DNA of 64,000 nt, taken from assembly GCF_023278565.1 (NCBI RefSeq), contig NC_064679.1, positions 3,410,001 through 3,474,000 of the forward strand, read 5' to 3'. Origin of the DNA: Colletotrichum lupini. Its lineage: Eukaryota; Ascomycota; Sordariomycetes; Glomerellales; Glomerellaceae. Shown here piece by piece: positions 45,648 through 57,782 of the stretch (its first letter is position 1; each line of letters opens with the position of its first letter). The notes below the pieces were generated by a model. That model was not told where the DNA came from. It saw only the letters and a list, made by a program, of their open reading frames with translations, and searched no databases. The position numbers were made by a program, and so were the translations under genes.

Positions 45648-48600
45648 TAGCAGACTGCAAGAGGCACTCTGCTAAAACACTTTTTTTATATATTAAAATA
45701 GAAATCGTATTTTACGGTTACCCTACTACCTAGAATAGGGTCTAGACTAATATAATAACTTATAAATAGGGGTTATAGAGATTTATAGCTTAAGAAATAT
45801 TTTAATTTTATAATATATTAAACCGTACGGTAGTATATAAAATCGCGTAATATTATACCCTAATATAAAAGTTTTTCTTTTTTTTTAAATTTTATTATAA
45901 AAGTAATTACTACTTTTTACCCTTTTATAAATAAAAATCACTTTTTATTTAAGTTATTAAACTAATAGCTCGCTTATAAATATTATAATATAAATTTATA
46001 ATAATTTCTAATCTTTATATAAAACGTTACCGAACTAATTAACTTTATAATACCTTTTTATAAAGCTATTTTAAAACGACCGATTAATAATAATACTTAT
46101 ATAAGCTCTGCCCTTTTTATGTAATAAGAACGTATAAATATATAAGCCTTAATATTAATAAAATCTCTTTTTATAAGCTTAAAAAAGCGGGAATAAAATA
46201 TTTAATAAATAAAAAAAGAGCTAAAGTAATTATTAATAATTAATACCTCTATTATATTATATAATATATTTTTTTTTAAGAACGAACTTAACGGTTTCTA
46301 AGTAACGAGTTATATTAATATCTAAGTTATTAAGAAGTTTATTAAAAAAGTTTAGTTTAATCGCTTTTAAACGTTTATTTTATATTAAAATATAATATAA
46401 TTTATTATTTTATATTTTATAATAAACTAGTAAATTCTTTTAATAAAGTAAATAGTATTTCTAATTAATATAAAAAATCCTTATAATATTTTAGAATATT
46501 ATAAAGTAATATACGAAGCTATAAGTTTAGAGAGATTTCTTTTTAAAGCTACGATCTTATATAAAAAAGATAATTACTAACTTTTTATTATTTTTTAAAC
46601 TAAAATTAAGTTATTAGTTATTAAACCTTAATTAGTAAAGAAGGGAAAAGGTCGTATAAAACTAATTATAACTAAAACTTTAAGCAAAACGACGTATAAA
46701 AATATTTTAAAAATACGGCTTTTAATAAATATTAATATTAAATTAATAATAAAAATTAAAGAGGAATTATTAGTTAAATAAGAAAAGGAGATTATTAAAA
46801 AAGAAGTAAAAGCTGAAAAAAAGGTTAAAAAAAATAAAAATAAAATAAAAAACGAGATTATAATAGTTTAATAAAAAAATAAAGTTTATAATAATAAATA
46901 ACTTAGTATATTATAAAAGTAAAAACGAGTATTCTCGTTAATAAATAGTTTAGAATAAACTATAATTATATTTATAATTCTTTTTTATCCTTAGTATTAC
47001 TTATAATTACGAAGTTATTTAATATTTTAAAATTAATTTTAAAGTTTTCTAATCTCTATTTAACTTATATAATACTACCCCATAGTTTACTAAGTAAAAT
47101 AACTTTTAGTTAGAGCTTATTATATATATACTACTTTAAATAAATAGGAAAATATTAATACGTTTTAAAATAAGGATAATTAGCCTCGCTAAACTTCGTA
47201 TTTTTAACTAATATAGTTAGGGAGCCCTTAATAATTAAAATATAAATCTATAAAATAGCTTAAAAAAGATATACGTTTAGATTATTATTATTCTAAATAG
47301 TGTTTAATAGTTATTAAACTTAGTTTTAGTTAATTAACTATATAAAGTTTTATATAGTTCGTAATATAAGTTAATAATATAGTTACTATAACTAATTAAA
47401 AATAATATAAAGGCGACCTTTTTAATAATAAATTCGATAAGAGTTCTAAATTTATATAAAGTTAATAAAATTGGAACGAATTAGTAATATATACGTAAAT
47501 AGAAGTATAATCTAGTTAGAGAGTATATTTATATAGAATAGCCCTTAGAACTTCTAGCACGTATAGCTTTAACGAGGTAATGCGGGATATTCTTATAAAG
47601 AATATAAAAAGTGAATATTCATATAGAAGCAAGAATATATGAATATAGGGGAAATAAGCGTATATAAAAGAGGTTTTTGTAGTAAAGAGAGTAATATAGT
47701 TGAATTACTATATGAGAAGTTGCTTGCTTAACGAAAGGTCTAGGTAGGCAAATACACGCCTATATATAGGCATAAAAACCTCCTACTAGAATATTCCATT
47801 GCTTATTAATTACGATATAATTAATAAGCGTATACGTAAGTGAATGCGTAATTGTAGTACGTAATTCCGCCTCGAGTAAATTCCAGATTATTCAGTTACT
47901 TTCCAGTACTTTCCATTGCTCACGTAAGCTTATATAAGCAGTATTGCTTACCTAATCAATACCTATAATAATCTACAGAAATCGTAGATTAATATGGTAT
48001 ATAGTTTGCTTACGTAATATTGATAATAAGGCGAATAATAAGGTAAACAAAGTTACCTTTGTAACAGAACTTAAGTAGTTAAAAATATTTTTATAAACGT
48101 AAGTATACTTATATATACTAAGATATATATTACTTACTTATTAATATACTAATTTATTTTAATAAAGACGATTTTATTAACTTTTAATTTTAACGTTATA
48201 AATACTTTTATTAAAGATCTAATAATTACGGAATATAATTAGACTTTTTATTATTAAACGGTATTATAAAAAGTAATAATAAATACTAAATATAAAGACG
48301 GTTTCTTTCCCTTAGTCTAAACGAACTCGTAATAATATAAATCCCTATTATTAAATAATAATAAAATATTATATAAGTATATTCCGGGACGTATAAGTAA
48401 AAACCCTTATATAGAACTATATAATAAACTATAAATAAGTATTAATATTAATATAGATCTTAAATCTAAATAATAAAAGCTTATTATATATATTTAAAAA
48501 CTAAATATAATTTAGTTTAGGAGTCGTAAACCCTTTATAATAGTACCTTATTTTACTTAACCGATCTTAAACTTATTATAAAAAGGTTTTATAATATATA

Positions 48601-51085
48601 AAATAAAGTTTATTTTAGTTAATAATATAAGCTTATTAATAAACTTATATATAAAAATACTCTCTACTGTACCCTTTAGTATAATAAGTAACTTTTAGTA
48701 TATTAAAAAAGAACTTTTTTAATTATTATCGTATAATTACGAGCTATTTTAGTATTTATTATTACTAAAGCTAATTTTATTAATAAAGTATTAATAATCC
48801 TATAGCCGTAATTATAAATCCTTTAAATTAAAGTTAAAAAAGGATATTTTTATTATTTAAGTATTATTAAAAAAATAATTCTTAGATATAAATTAATAAA
48901 TCCTTAAAAAAGACCGTACGCTCTTCTTATTATAAGTCTTATTTCGTAAGTTAACGTTCGAAAGTTTATTTTATAATTTTAATATTAAAAACTATAAAAA
49001 TATATATACTAATTATATTATAAGTCTAATTACTCTCTAACTTTATAATAATTATCGTTCGATATAATAAAAAATTAATACGTAATCGTATTATTTTAAA
49101 AAAGTAGTAATATATAAAATAAGAAACTAAGAAATAAATTTTAAATAAGGGGTAAATATTTATACATAATTATAATAATATATAGGGGTATCTTTTTATT
49201 TATAAGGTCTTATAAGTATATATAGAAATATAAATACTTATAAGGATCTATAATACTAAAAAAGATAAAAAAGTATATAATAATAATATATAATAAATAA
49301 AAGTTTTATAATTTTATTAAAAACGTTAAACTTTAGGGGGAGCCTTTATATAGTTAGTTATAGCCTTTTATAAACTAAACTAAGTACGTATACTCTAGTT
49401 TATAATTAATAAGTACCTTATAACTCCGTAGGGGCCTTATTACCTAAGTATTAAGCCTAACCGTATTATATCTTAATATATACTTATATAAACTCCTATA
49501 TTATATTATATAAAAATATTAAATTAATTACTCCTTACTTAGAGTTTATATAAGTTAATAACGCTCTTTATAATTTTATATATTATTATATATACCCTCT
49601 TTATTATTTTTAGCTTACTCAGCTACTTATTTAAGGGCTTTTATTATTATATAAAAATATATAGCGGGGATAGTACTTAAAGACTTAAATAGAGCGCTAA
49701 TACGGACTTTATTACGACCCTTATAATTATAACTACGCTTAATAACTTTAATAAGTATATTATAAGCTAATACGAACCGTTAATAAACTATAAATAAATA
49801 TAAAATAGTATAAAGTAATGTATAAATAATAACGGGAGGTATAATAAGTATATACTTATATATAATAAATATATAATTATAATTAAAATAGCCCTTATTT
49901 ATAAAAATAGCGTAATTAATAAAATACTTTTATTAGCCTTATAATAAGCGTACGACTTAGTACTAGTTTTAGCGTCGTTATATACGATTATTTAGATAAT
50001 ATTAGTAGCCTAAGTACGAGTTATAATAATATCTAGAGGTATATAACGGCTATTTTTAATAATTTTAAAATTAAGCTTAATTTAATACTAAGGTTAGATT
50101 ATATAGGTTAATATAATAATATTAAATAGTATAAGGTAGTATATACTAACTTATATAATACTAAAGTTATAAATTTAATAAAAAATCTTTAAAAAAGAAA
50201 ATAAAAAGCCTATAAATAATATTAAAATCTATATAATAAAAAAGCTATTATATAGAGGTATACGTATTAATAAAGAAGTAAGAAATTATTTTATAAAATA
50301 TAAGGTTATTAAGGTACTACGTAAGTTAATATATAGGGACTATTAGGAGCTATATACTTTTAATACGGGCTAGAACGCTATATTAAGCGCTTATTATAAG
50401 TATTATATAATATATACAATTATTAAAAAAAGGAGTATCTTATACGAAATTATTAGTATATATACGTAAATAGTTAATACTAAAGAAAAAAGTAAATAAA
50501 AAGAATTAAATTATAAATAGGTATATACGCATAATTATACTTATAATTACGCGTATATTAGCCTAAAAAGAAGCATAATTACTAATTAATAAAAATTATA
50601 TTAATAATTATATATAAAATTGCCTAATTATACTTAATTAATATTTCCAATTAGTAAATCGCGAATATTATACTTATAATTACGTATATAATTAAGTAAT
50701 AATAATAAAAGTAAAATAGAAAAAAGTATAAAGTATAATAAAATAAAATATAATTATTAATAAGTAACTATAGGGGCATAAGTAGATTACTTACCTTATT
50801 TAAAAAATATTAAGTTAGTTAAAAAGAAAAAGAAATTAATTAGTAATAGAAATTAGTAAGGAAGATATACCCCTTAGCTACCCTACTTTTACTAAGTAGC
50901 GTAATTACCCTTATATAACTATTATTACTTATAGTTATAAGTAATTCTTTATAATAATATATAGGATTTATTATAATATTTATTTATATATATAAAAAAG
51001 TTGCGCTATTAATGCCTTAAATTTATGGTAGCCGTAGGTCTATTAGAAAGAACGGTTTTGGCGGAGTGCCTCTTGCAGTCTGCCG
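45648..51085. mobile_element. RIP-destroyed 5.4-kb DNA transposon with TIRs and TA target duplication
   Basis: The two borders of this AT block are inverted copies. The left end (45648-45678) and the reverse complement of the right end (51055-51085) share GCAGACTGCAAGAGGCACTC exactly and then AAAAC. The mismatches inside these 31 bases (positions 1, 2, 23 and 26) are all C-to-T or G-to-A in the left copy, the change RIP makes. TA follows each end outside (45646-45647 and 51086-51087). The interior lacks CA/TG almost completely, has no open frame and no surviving domain, except for one island. TA duplication and TIRs point to a Tc1/mariner-pogo-type ancestor, but 5.4 kb is long for those, so a nested insertion or a larger element class is possible. 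The left TIR is more mutated than the right. Confidence 0.82.
47559..48066. repeat. RIP-free island inside the 5.4-kb element
   Basis: About 0.5 kb in which CA and TG dinucleotides are common again, bounded on both sides by sequence in which they are nearly absent. The segment 47581-48066 begins TGCGGG and ends GTAACA (reverse complement TGTTAC...CCCGCA), the TG...CA ends typical of a solo LTR, but no matching 5-bp target duplication is visible. It contains an 11-bp inverted repeat with a 5-base loop (CTTATTAATTA at 47802-47812, TAATTAATAAG at 47818-47828) and AATCTAC/GTAGATT arms near 47975-47996. It has no long open frame. It may be a later insertion (solo LTR or MITE) or a single-copy segment not recognised by RIP. 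Confidence 0.55.
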
Positions 51086-52066
51086 TAGCACCTTACCTAA
51101 GGTAGGTACCTGGGTAGGTCGCAGTGGACGGGAGGGCAGCACCGGTACCTTACGGCGCCCACCTACCTTATCCTGCTACCAGTGCCATCGATCAGTCAGC
51201 CCGGGGTGTATGGAATACAGTACGGATTGGATACCTATCCGTACCTTAGCGAATCTGGAAGACCTGGAAGCAAATCAAGCCCACGCAACATCCCTCTCTC
51301 TCTACCTTACCTTAGCGTCACCTCTTTCTATCCCGTCCACCATCACTCCACCACTCCCACCTACCTACCTTACCTACCTGACCTTACCTTCTCACCCCAA
51401 CCTCAACCTTGCGCAGTCTGCACCCTGCTCTCGCCTACCCGCAATCTGCGCCGCGATACCCCCCCTCCATACGAACAACGTGCAAGCCCTCGACCAACCG
51501 ACTTTTGGTCTTCGCCGTCATCAGAATATTCAACCGTCCCAGCATCCGAAGCAATACGCCTTTGTGCAAATCCCTGAAGCATTTCCACTCCCGCTGCCGC
51601 ATACGCCAAACACCACGCACCTACCCTTCCTTACCGCAGAGCCTTCGAGCTACGGGCCTCCCTTTTCAACCCCTCGTCAACTACGACCCGCCCGATCTAT
51701 CTCTGCCTCATCCCAACGACATAGAAACCACTCGCCTGCTCTTCGTCCGCAATTGCCTCTCGCACTCCTCCACTTTGCCTGCGTGTTTTTAGGTCCCTCT
51801 TCTGCGCACATCATCGCAGTTACTCTCACCTCAGCACCAACCCACGCTCTTCGCGCCGTCCAGCTCGACTGTCGTGTGGCCCATCTCAGCCCTGTCCATA
51901 TTCTCCCAGCGCCGAGAGACAACCTCTCTCTCTCTCTCTCTTTCCGCACCACTAAAGCTCGCCCCTTCATTCGTCTTCGACATACCCCGCCACCTCGCCT
52001 CTTCCGCTCGTCCATATCAACATCTACAAGTCCATTTCTTAGCCCGTACAGAACTGGTCTGCAAAC
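51086..52066. other. Upstream region and leader of the PP2A B55 gene
   Basis: The first 300 bases carry dense TACCTTACC/GGTAGGTACC words (51089-51115, 51150-51180, 51304-51390). The rest is strongly C/T-rich with a CT repeat at about 51924-51942, like a long fungal leader. A 382-codon frame crossing this region (51066-52214) is Pro/Ser/Thr/Leu low-complexity, runs through the first B55 intron and exon in another frame, and is not called. Confidence 0.6.
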
Positions 52067-53944
52067 ATGGTGGACAGCGACACGAACTCCCCCACGTGGA
52101 AGTTCACCCAGTACGTGCTCTTGCTCCTTGGCTCCATGTCTTCCTTTCCATTATCCTCATCTCGACTGCCCCGCCCTCGCCCTTGCTGGGATAAGTGCTT
52201 ACGCTACGCAATAGGTGCTTTGGAGACAAGGGCGATGTGGAGGACATCACCGAAGGTAAGCTGCAGCCCGCAATCCCTTGTCTGGCGACCACTACCGCCG
52301 CTACTATGGCAGGTTCTGTCGACTCTATCGTCTGTAGATCTAACCCTTTCTCCCAGCTGATATCATCTCAACGGTCGAGTTCGATCACACGGGTAACTAT
52401 CTCGCGACGGGAGACAAAGGCGGCCGGGTCGTATTGTTCGAACGGAACGAAACGGTGAGCGAAACCTGGCATTCAAGTGGAAGGCGTACTCTTCATTCTT
52501 GACCTTATGCTAATATTCTTGAACAGAAAAAAACATGCGAGTACAAGTTCCATACCGAATTCCAGTCCCACGAACCCGAGTTTGACTACCTGAAGTCGCT
52601 GGAAATTGAGGAAAAGATCAATAAGATCAAGTGGTGTCGTCGACAGAATGCATCACACTATCTGCTCTCAACAAACGACAAGACGATCAAGCTATGGAAG
52701 GTATTCGAAAAGTCGCTTAAGGTCGTTGCCGAGAACAATCTATCCGATGACTTGACTCCCGCAAACCTCGCTGGCGGTGGGGGTGCTCCGAAGCAGTCAC
52801 CTGCGCATCGCTTCAAGAACTCTGAAGACCTCATCATGCCCCGCCTGACCCATCATGACACCGTCGTTGCCGCCGTACCTCGCCGAACGTATGCAAATGC
52901 CCACGCCTATCACATCAACAGCATATCCGTCAACAGCGATGGCGAGACATTTATCAGCTCGGACGACCTCCGCATCAACCTCTGGAACCTGAATATCCAG
53001 GATCAGAGCTTCAACATTGTCGACATCAAGCCTGCAAACATGGAGGAGCTGACTGAGGTTATCACCGCTGCCGAGTTTCACCCTCTTAGCTGCAATTGGT
53101 TCATGTACGCAAGCTCCAAGGGCACCATCAAGCTTGCCGACATGCGCCAGAGTGCTCTCTGTGATAGCCACGCAAAGCGTACGTACTGCGCTTCTCCGTC
53201 TGAACTCTTTGCGATCTGCTCGACACTAACATTTTGTCATCGATGTAGTCTTTGAGCAAGAGGAAGATCCGTCCTCGAGGTCGTTTTTCTCCGAAATCAT
53301 TTCCTCCATCTCAGACGTTCGATTCTCCTATGATGGTCGTTACATTCTCTCTCGCGATTACCTAACGGTGAAGATTTGGGATATCAACATGGAGCGACAG
53401 CCCGTCAAGACGATTCCCATCCACGAGCACCTGCGTCCTCGGTTATGCGATACGTATGAGAACGACAGCATCTTTGACAAGTTTGAGGTTGTCTTCTCAG
53501 GGGATGCCAAGAATGTCATGACTGGCAGCTACAACAACAATTTCATGATCTATCCTTCAGACCCCGACAAGGAAGTCGAAGTGGTGCTGCAGGCCGACAA
53601 GTCTGCCTTCAAGGCTAAGAAGGTTGGCGTACCGACACCCATCAATTCGTCTACGAGCCCAACCGCAACCAATGGTGGCAAGAAGGGAGGTTCCCGTGCT
53701 GGCAGTCCTGCTGCTGGAGCCGGTGGCCAGGGCCAAAGGATGCGCAAGGAAACCGATGCCGACCAGATCGACTTCAACAAGAAGATCCTCCATATGAGCT
53801 GGCATCCATTTGAGGATAGCATCGCGATTGCGGCAACGAACAACGTAAGTCCTTGGCCGCATGACGATTCTCTTTCCATCCCTGGAATTTGGGGGTTGAG
53901 TGGGCTGACTTCTTTCATAGCTATTTGTCTTCTCTGCACTATAA
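52067..53944 (+). CDS. Protein phosphatase 2A regulatory subunit B (B55/Cdc55 type)
   Basis: This is the WD40 beta-propeller regulatory subunit that directs the PP2A A-C core to substrates in mitosis, morphogenesis and signalling. Exons are 52067-52110, 52215-52255, 52357-52454, 52527-53178, 53249-53844 and 53921-53944; the product has 484 residues. Family-specific stretches are seen throughout: [71 protein letters not shown] and [20 protein letters not shown]. An insert of about 50 residues rich in Gly/Ser/Lys (about 410-455) lies before the last blade, as in other filamentous fungi. The last exon encodes only LFVFSAL and the stop, completing the conserved C-terminus. ATG 52067 has a good context (ACATGG) and begins [13 protein letters not shown]. 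Confidence 0.95.
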
Positions 53945-55625
53945 GGATGCATAACAACCGAAGCCCTTGAGCACTATGACGAGTGAGGACACTCATGCTC
54001 GGACGAAGCACAGCGACACAGTTGGACGATGTGGATCGAGGCTATCGCCTCCTACAACCTGGAGGATTTGGTTGACAGGAGAAGATGTCTCGGGTCTACG
54101 TCGCAGCTGTGGCCTCTTGATACAATCGCCGTCTTTGCCAGACTTTCGAATCAAGAGGCCAACTCGACCAGTAGGAAAGAGTTTGCTGGGTACTCGGGAC
54201 CATCGAAAAGTGCTTGGGGAGAGGACAGTGGTGAAGGAACACGTGGAAGATATGGAAGAAGCACTAGGAATAGATGGACCCGACCATCGTGTCACGTCGT
54301 CACGGTTATCAATGCCTCTCTGATTTCTATAGTAGAATTGGAGGCAACGAGATTCTCGCCTGTTTTGAGCATATGGTGACGTATGATGGTAAGCCCAAGT
54401 ACACGAGATGCAGTATCCGAGTGTCGCAGGTGTGCACTGCGGAGGTTATTGACATACCCTTATACCTAATTATCCAAGGTAACGGATATTTCACCTACCT
54501 TTCTGAGGGTTCCCTAAAGGCTACTGCTGCAATTTGAACATGAGAGGACGGTGCTTCCTGCATGCGATTCGACAATCATGCAGCGACCTGATGCCCAGAT
54601 GCTGTCATTCAAGATTGGTCCCACGGCTGTGGTTTGTCCCGTTGCGCAAGATTTCGATTTCTTAACTTTATTCCCCGAAATAGATCTGTATCAACTACCT
54701 ACTACCTAAGAACTCGCACTTATCTATGCAGGTAGGTGAAGTTGTGTGGGTTGGGTGGCTTGAGGTACCTAGATTGGTTCTCAAGGGATCTCGAAGATCC
54801 TGTCAGGTCCCAAGCCTACCTAGCTAGGACGAGGGAATCGAGCAAAGTATGGATCCTCACGCAGGCACGCTGAGGCCATCTTTAGATACCTGACCCAGGT
54901 AACGAAAGGTACGGATAAATAGTCGTGACGGAGGTGTGTTAGCAAGCGTATTAAGTAGCACGGCAAGAGCAAGTGGAGCGGGGCATGTTGCTTGAGGTAG
55001 CCGCCCCAACCTGCAACCGCTGGCTCATTGACTTCATTGTACAACTTTGATCATAACCCAAGACTACCTTACCGCTTGAGGTAGTAAGTGAAGCCTCCAA
55101 CTTTGAGAGCATGAGCGGAAAGCCTGGGTGAGGGCTTCAGCTGGATCCAATGCAAGGGAGCATGTATCAACTCCAAAGTGAATTCGAGTAGAGGCTCCTA
55201 AGGTCTGTCAGGGACAAGTGCCGTAAACTAGGTAGCCTGGTTTCCCAAGCACCCGACCCCCATCGTGAAAGTCTTCATGGAACCATAAAACGACTGGAGA
55301 GACTGATAGACACAGACGTGGTCTTTGATGGAAGTTTGGGGCGGAGCGGAGTCCCGACACAGCCCGGGCAGCTCAGATCCCAATTGCGCCACTGTCATTG
55401 GCCGCCCTCGCCCTGATCTGTCCTCTAAACCTTAAGGTAAAGGAGGGTACCTTACTAAGTTACTCCGTACCTCGTACCTGGTTCCTGTCCCAGCTGTACC
55501 GGCGTCCCAGTGTCTCGGACACGCAGCACGCTGCGCGCCGCACCTTTGCAATTATACTTTGAACCCCCCCCAAAAGTCTAGTCCAATCCTTTCAACTATT
55601 CGCACGCAGGCTTCGAGCAGCCTCA
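53945..55625. other. B55-transporter intergenic region
   Basis: No supported gene. Frames at 53967-54323 and 54029-54379 immediately follow the B55 stop, overlap each other and have no domain, so they are treated as 3' flank. TACCTAGGTA-type words recur at about 54690-54830 and 55430-55470. The last 70 bases are C/T-rich, as expected for the next leader. Confidence 0.55.
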
Positions 55626-57125
55626 ATGTCCTCTCCGGCGACTACTCGACGACGCGGACAGCCGAAAGGCATCTCATCGCCTCCCTTGGAGAAGATGGAT
55701 TCTCCTGCTCGGGGTTACGATGACGATAAGACGGTCGATCAAGCCGCCAAAGGTTCGGCCATGAATGGACATGCTTCTAGCGAAAAGTCCCTGCAGACTG
55801 CCGGTCGCATAGCCGCCGGTCTCTTTTCCCAATGGATCACCGTTGGTGTTATGCTTGGCCTGATTTTTGGCGGCTGCTGCTCCAATGTTGGTGAACCTAT
55901 GCTCAACCGACCGTATCAGAGCTACAGACATGCTGACCTCACTGTTTAAAGGTGTATGCCTTGGAAGCTATCATCAAGTAAGCACTGCTCCCATACTCCG
56001 GCTTTGCCGTCAAACTTCTGAATGTTTGCAGTTGCTAATCGTGCCCTTTCCCTCCAGGGTCGAACCTGCAAGTGGTATGTCACCATGAACCCCGCGCTCT
56101 ATAGCCCCTCCTGACAAGTTCGTGTGCAGGAACCCTCCTGACGTTTGTCCAATTCCTCTTTGTCGCTGTCACCGGCTACTTTTCCCAATTCGATCGATCG
56201 AGACCACCGCTCTTCTTGCAGCAGAACAAGGTCCCTCTACGCCGCTGGATCATCAATATTGTGCTGTTCTTCAGCATCAATGTGTTGAACAACCATGCCT
56301 TCAGCTATGACATCTCCGTTCCTGTGCATATCATTCTTCGGTCCGGTGGAAGTATTACAACCATGGTTGCCGGGTCTCTTTATGGGAAAAAGTACTCTCG
56401 CATACAGATCGTGGCTGTCGTTCTCCTGACATTCGGTGTCATCACCGCAGCGTGGTCGGACTCGCAGTCAAAGGTACGCAAGCGTTGCCCAAATCCTGAC
56501 GGGCTCTCTCGTTCTAATTGCTGTCCAGACCTCTTCAAAGGCAATCGAGGGGAGTGGCAAGCCCGCTTTTGGGACCGGCCTCGTTGTGCTGTTCGTGGCA
56601 CAGGTCCTTTCCGCCATCATGGGTCTCTACACAGAAGAGACGTACAAACAATACGGCCCCCATTGGCGAGAGAATCTCTTCTACTCACACCTTTTGTCAC
56701 TACCGCTCTTCTTGCCGTTGGCGCCATCACTGATCCGCCAATTTCGAAGACTAGCAAACAGTCCGCCTCTATCACTCCCCATGGCGCATCTTCCCGGCCT
56801 TGGCCTCAAAGGAGACGTTGGAGATGGTCTCTTCAAACTTCAAGTTCCGAGCCAACTTGCCTATTTGGTGACAAACGTCGTTACCCAGTACGCATGTATC
56901 CGGGGTGTAAACTTGCTCGCTGCCGTGTCCTCAGCATTGACTGTCACCATTGTCTTGAACATTCGCAAGCTGGTCAGTCTACTTTTGAGCATATGGCTTT
57001 TCGGGAACCGCTTGGCTGTGGGGACTCTAGTCGGGGCAATGATCGTGTTTGGAGCTGGAGGCCTATACTCATTGGATTCCAGAGCTAAGACCTCTAGGGT
57101 GCAAAAGAATGTGGGTGCGAAATAG
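55626..57125 (+). CDS. yea4: Nucleotide-sugar transporter, Yea4/SLC35B type
   Basis: This is an ER/Golgi multipass transporter, probably for UDP-N-acetylglucosamine, feeding chitin and glycan synthesis. Exons are 55626-55886, 55952-55977, 56058-56074, 56130-56473 and 56529-57125, for 414 residues. The second and third exons are only 26 and 17 nt, but together they encode VYALEAIIKVEPAS, which is conserved and bridges CCSN to GTLLTFVQFLFV. About ten hydrophobic helices are visible from residue 70 on. Family motifs are FGGCCSN, FSYDISVPVHIILRSGG, GLYTEETYKQYG, YACIRGVNLLAAVSSALTVT and FGNRLAVGTLVGAMIVFGAG. The N-terminal 65 residues are hydrophilic and cytosolic. The C-terminus is RVQKNVGAK. 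The transporter family is certain; substrate and symbol are by family resemblance. Confidence 0.9.
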
Positions 57126-57782
57126 AGCTAGAAAGTTTAGACAGTCACTGGACGGACTTACACATCCGATTCAGAGATAGAAAACCCTTCCAAGAGACTT
57201 CCAGACATCCATACCTATGGTTGTGTTCAACAGCAGGCGTCTGATTGGGGAACCAGCATGGTTGATGTTTGTACCTCTCGAAAGTGGCCCACCGACATTA
57301 TGACTACAATCTTTGACTCATCCGGCGAGCTTCATGACTTGGTTATACCTAGACTATTGAATGGTAACGACCTAGACAGGCAGGGTAGATGCCCGTAAGT
57401 CAAAGACAAGACTGGTTCCATAATATCTTACCTGAGGGGCCAGAGACATAGGCATAACGGGTAGGTGCCCTACCTTAGGTAGGTATATGATAGCCTATCA
57501 CCGTGGTCGCGGTCAGTGGCAGCTTAGGACCCCGCCGCGGTCACGAGTCGGAGGTCGGAGCCAACCGCTACCCCTCCACCACCCGCTTAGGTATCCATTG
57601 TCCTCTGGTTCTTATCCCACTTTGGAGTGCTAGTGCATGCGATTACCCGATACTGCGATAGCTCCTGCATCATAATTCTGCCGTTGTCTCTGGGGAATTG
57701 CTGGATCTTTGTTTTCTTTTTTTCTTTTCTTGGGGGAAGGGCTCTACAGAACTCCACGGTAGGGTTCAACACGCTTCTCAAT
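57126..57782. other. Transporter-AMP deaminase intergenic region
   Basis: Contains one palindromic cluster (TACCTTAGGTAGGTA at about 57472-57486) and a T/C-rich tract (about 57705-57740) just upstream of the AMP deaminase start. No gene is supported. Confidence 0.5.

Noticed and set aside
51066..52214. 382-codon plus-strand frame
   Set aside because: Low-complexity Pro/Ser/Thr/Leu composition from a C/T-rich leader; it overlaps the first B55 exon in a different frame and has no domain.
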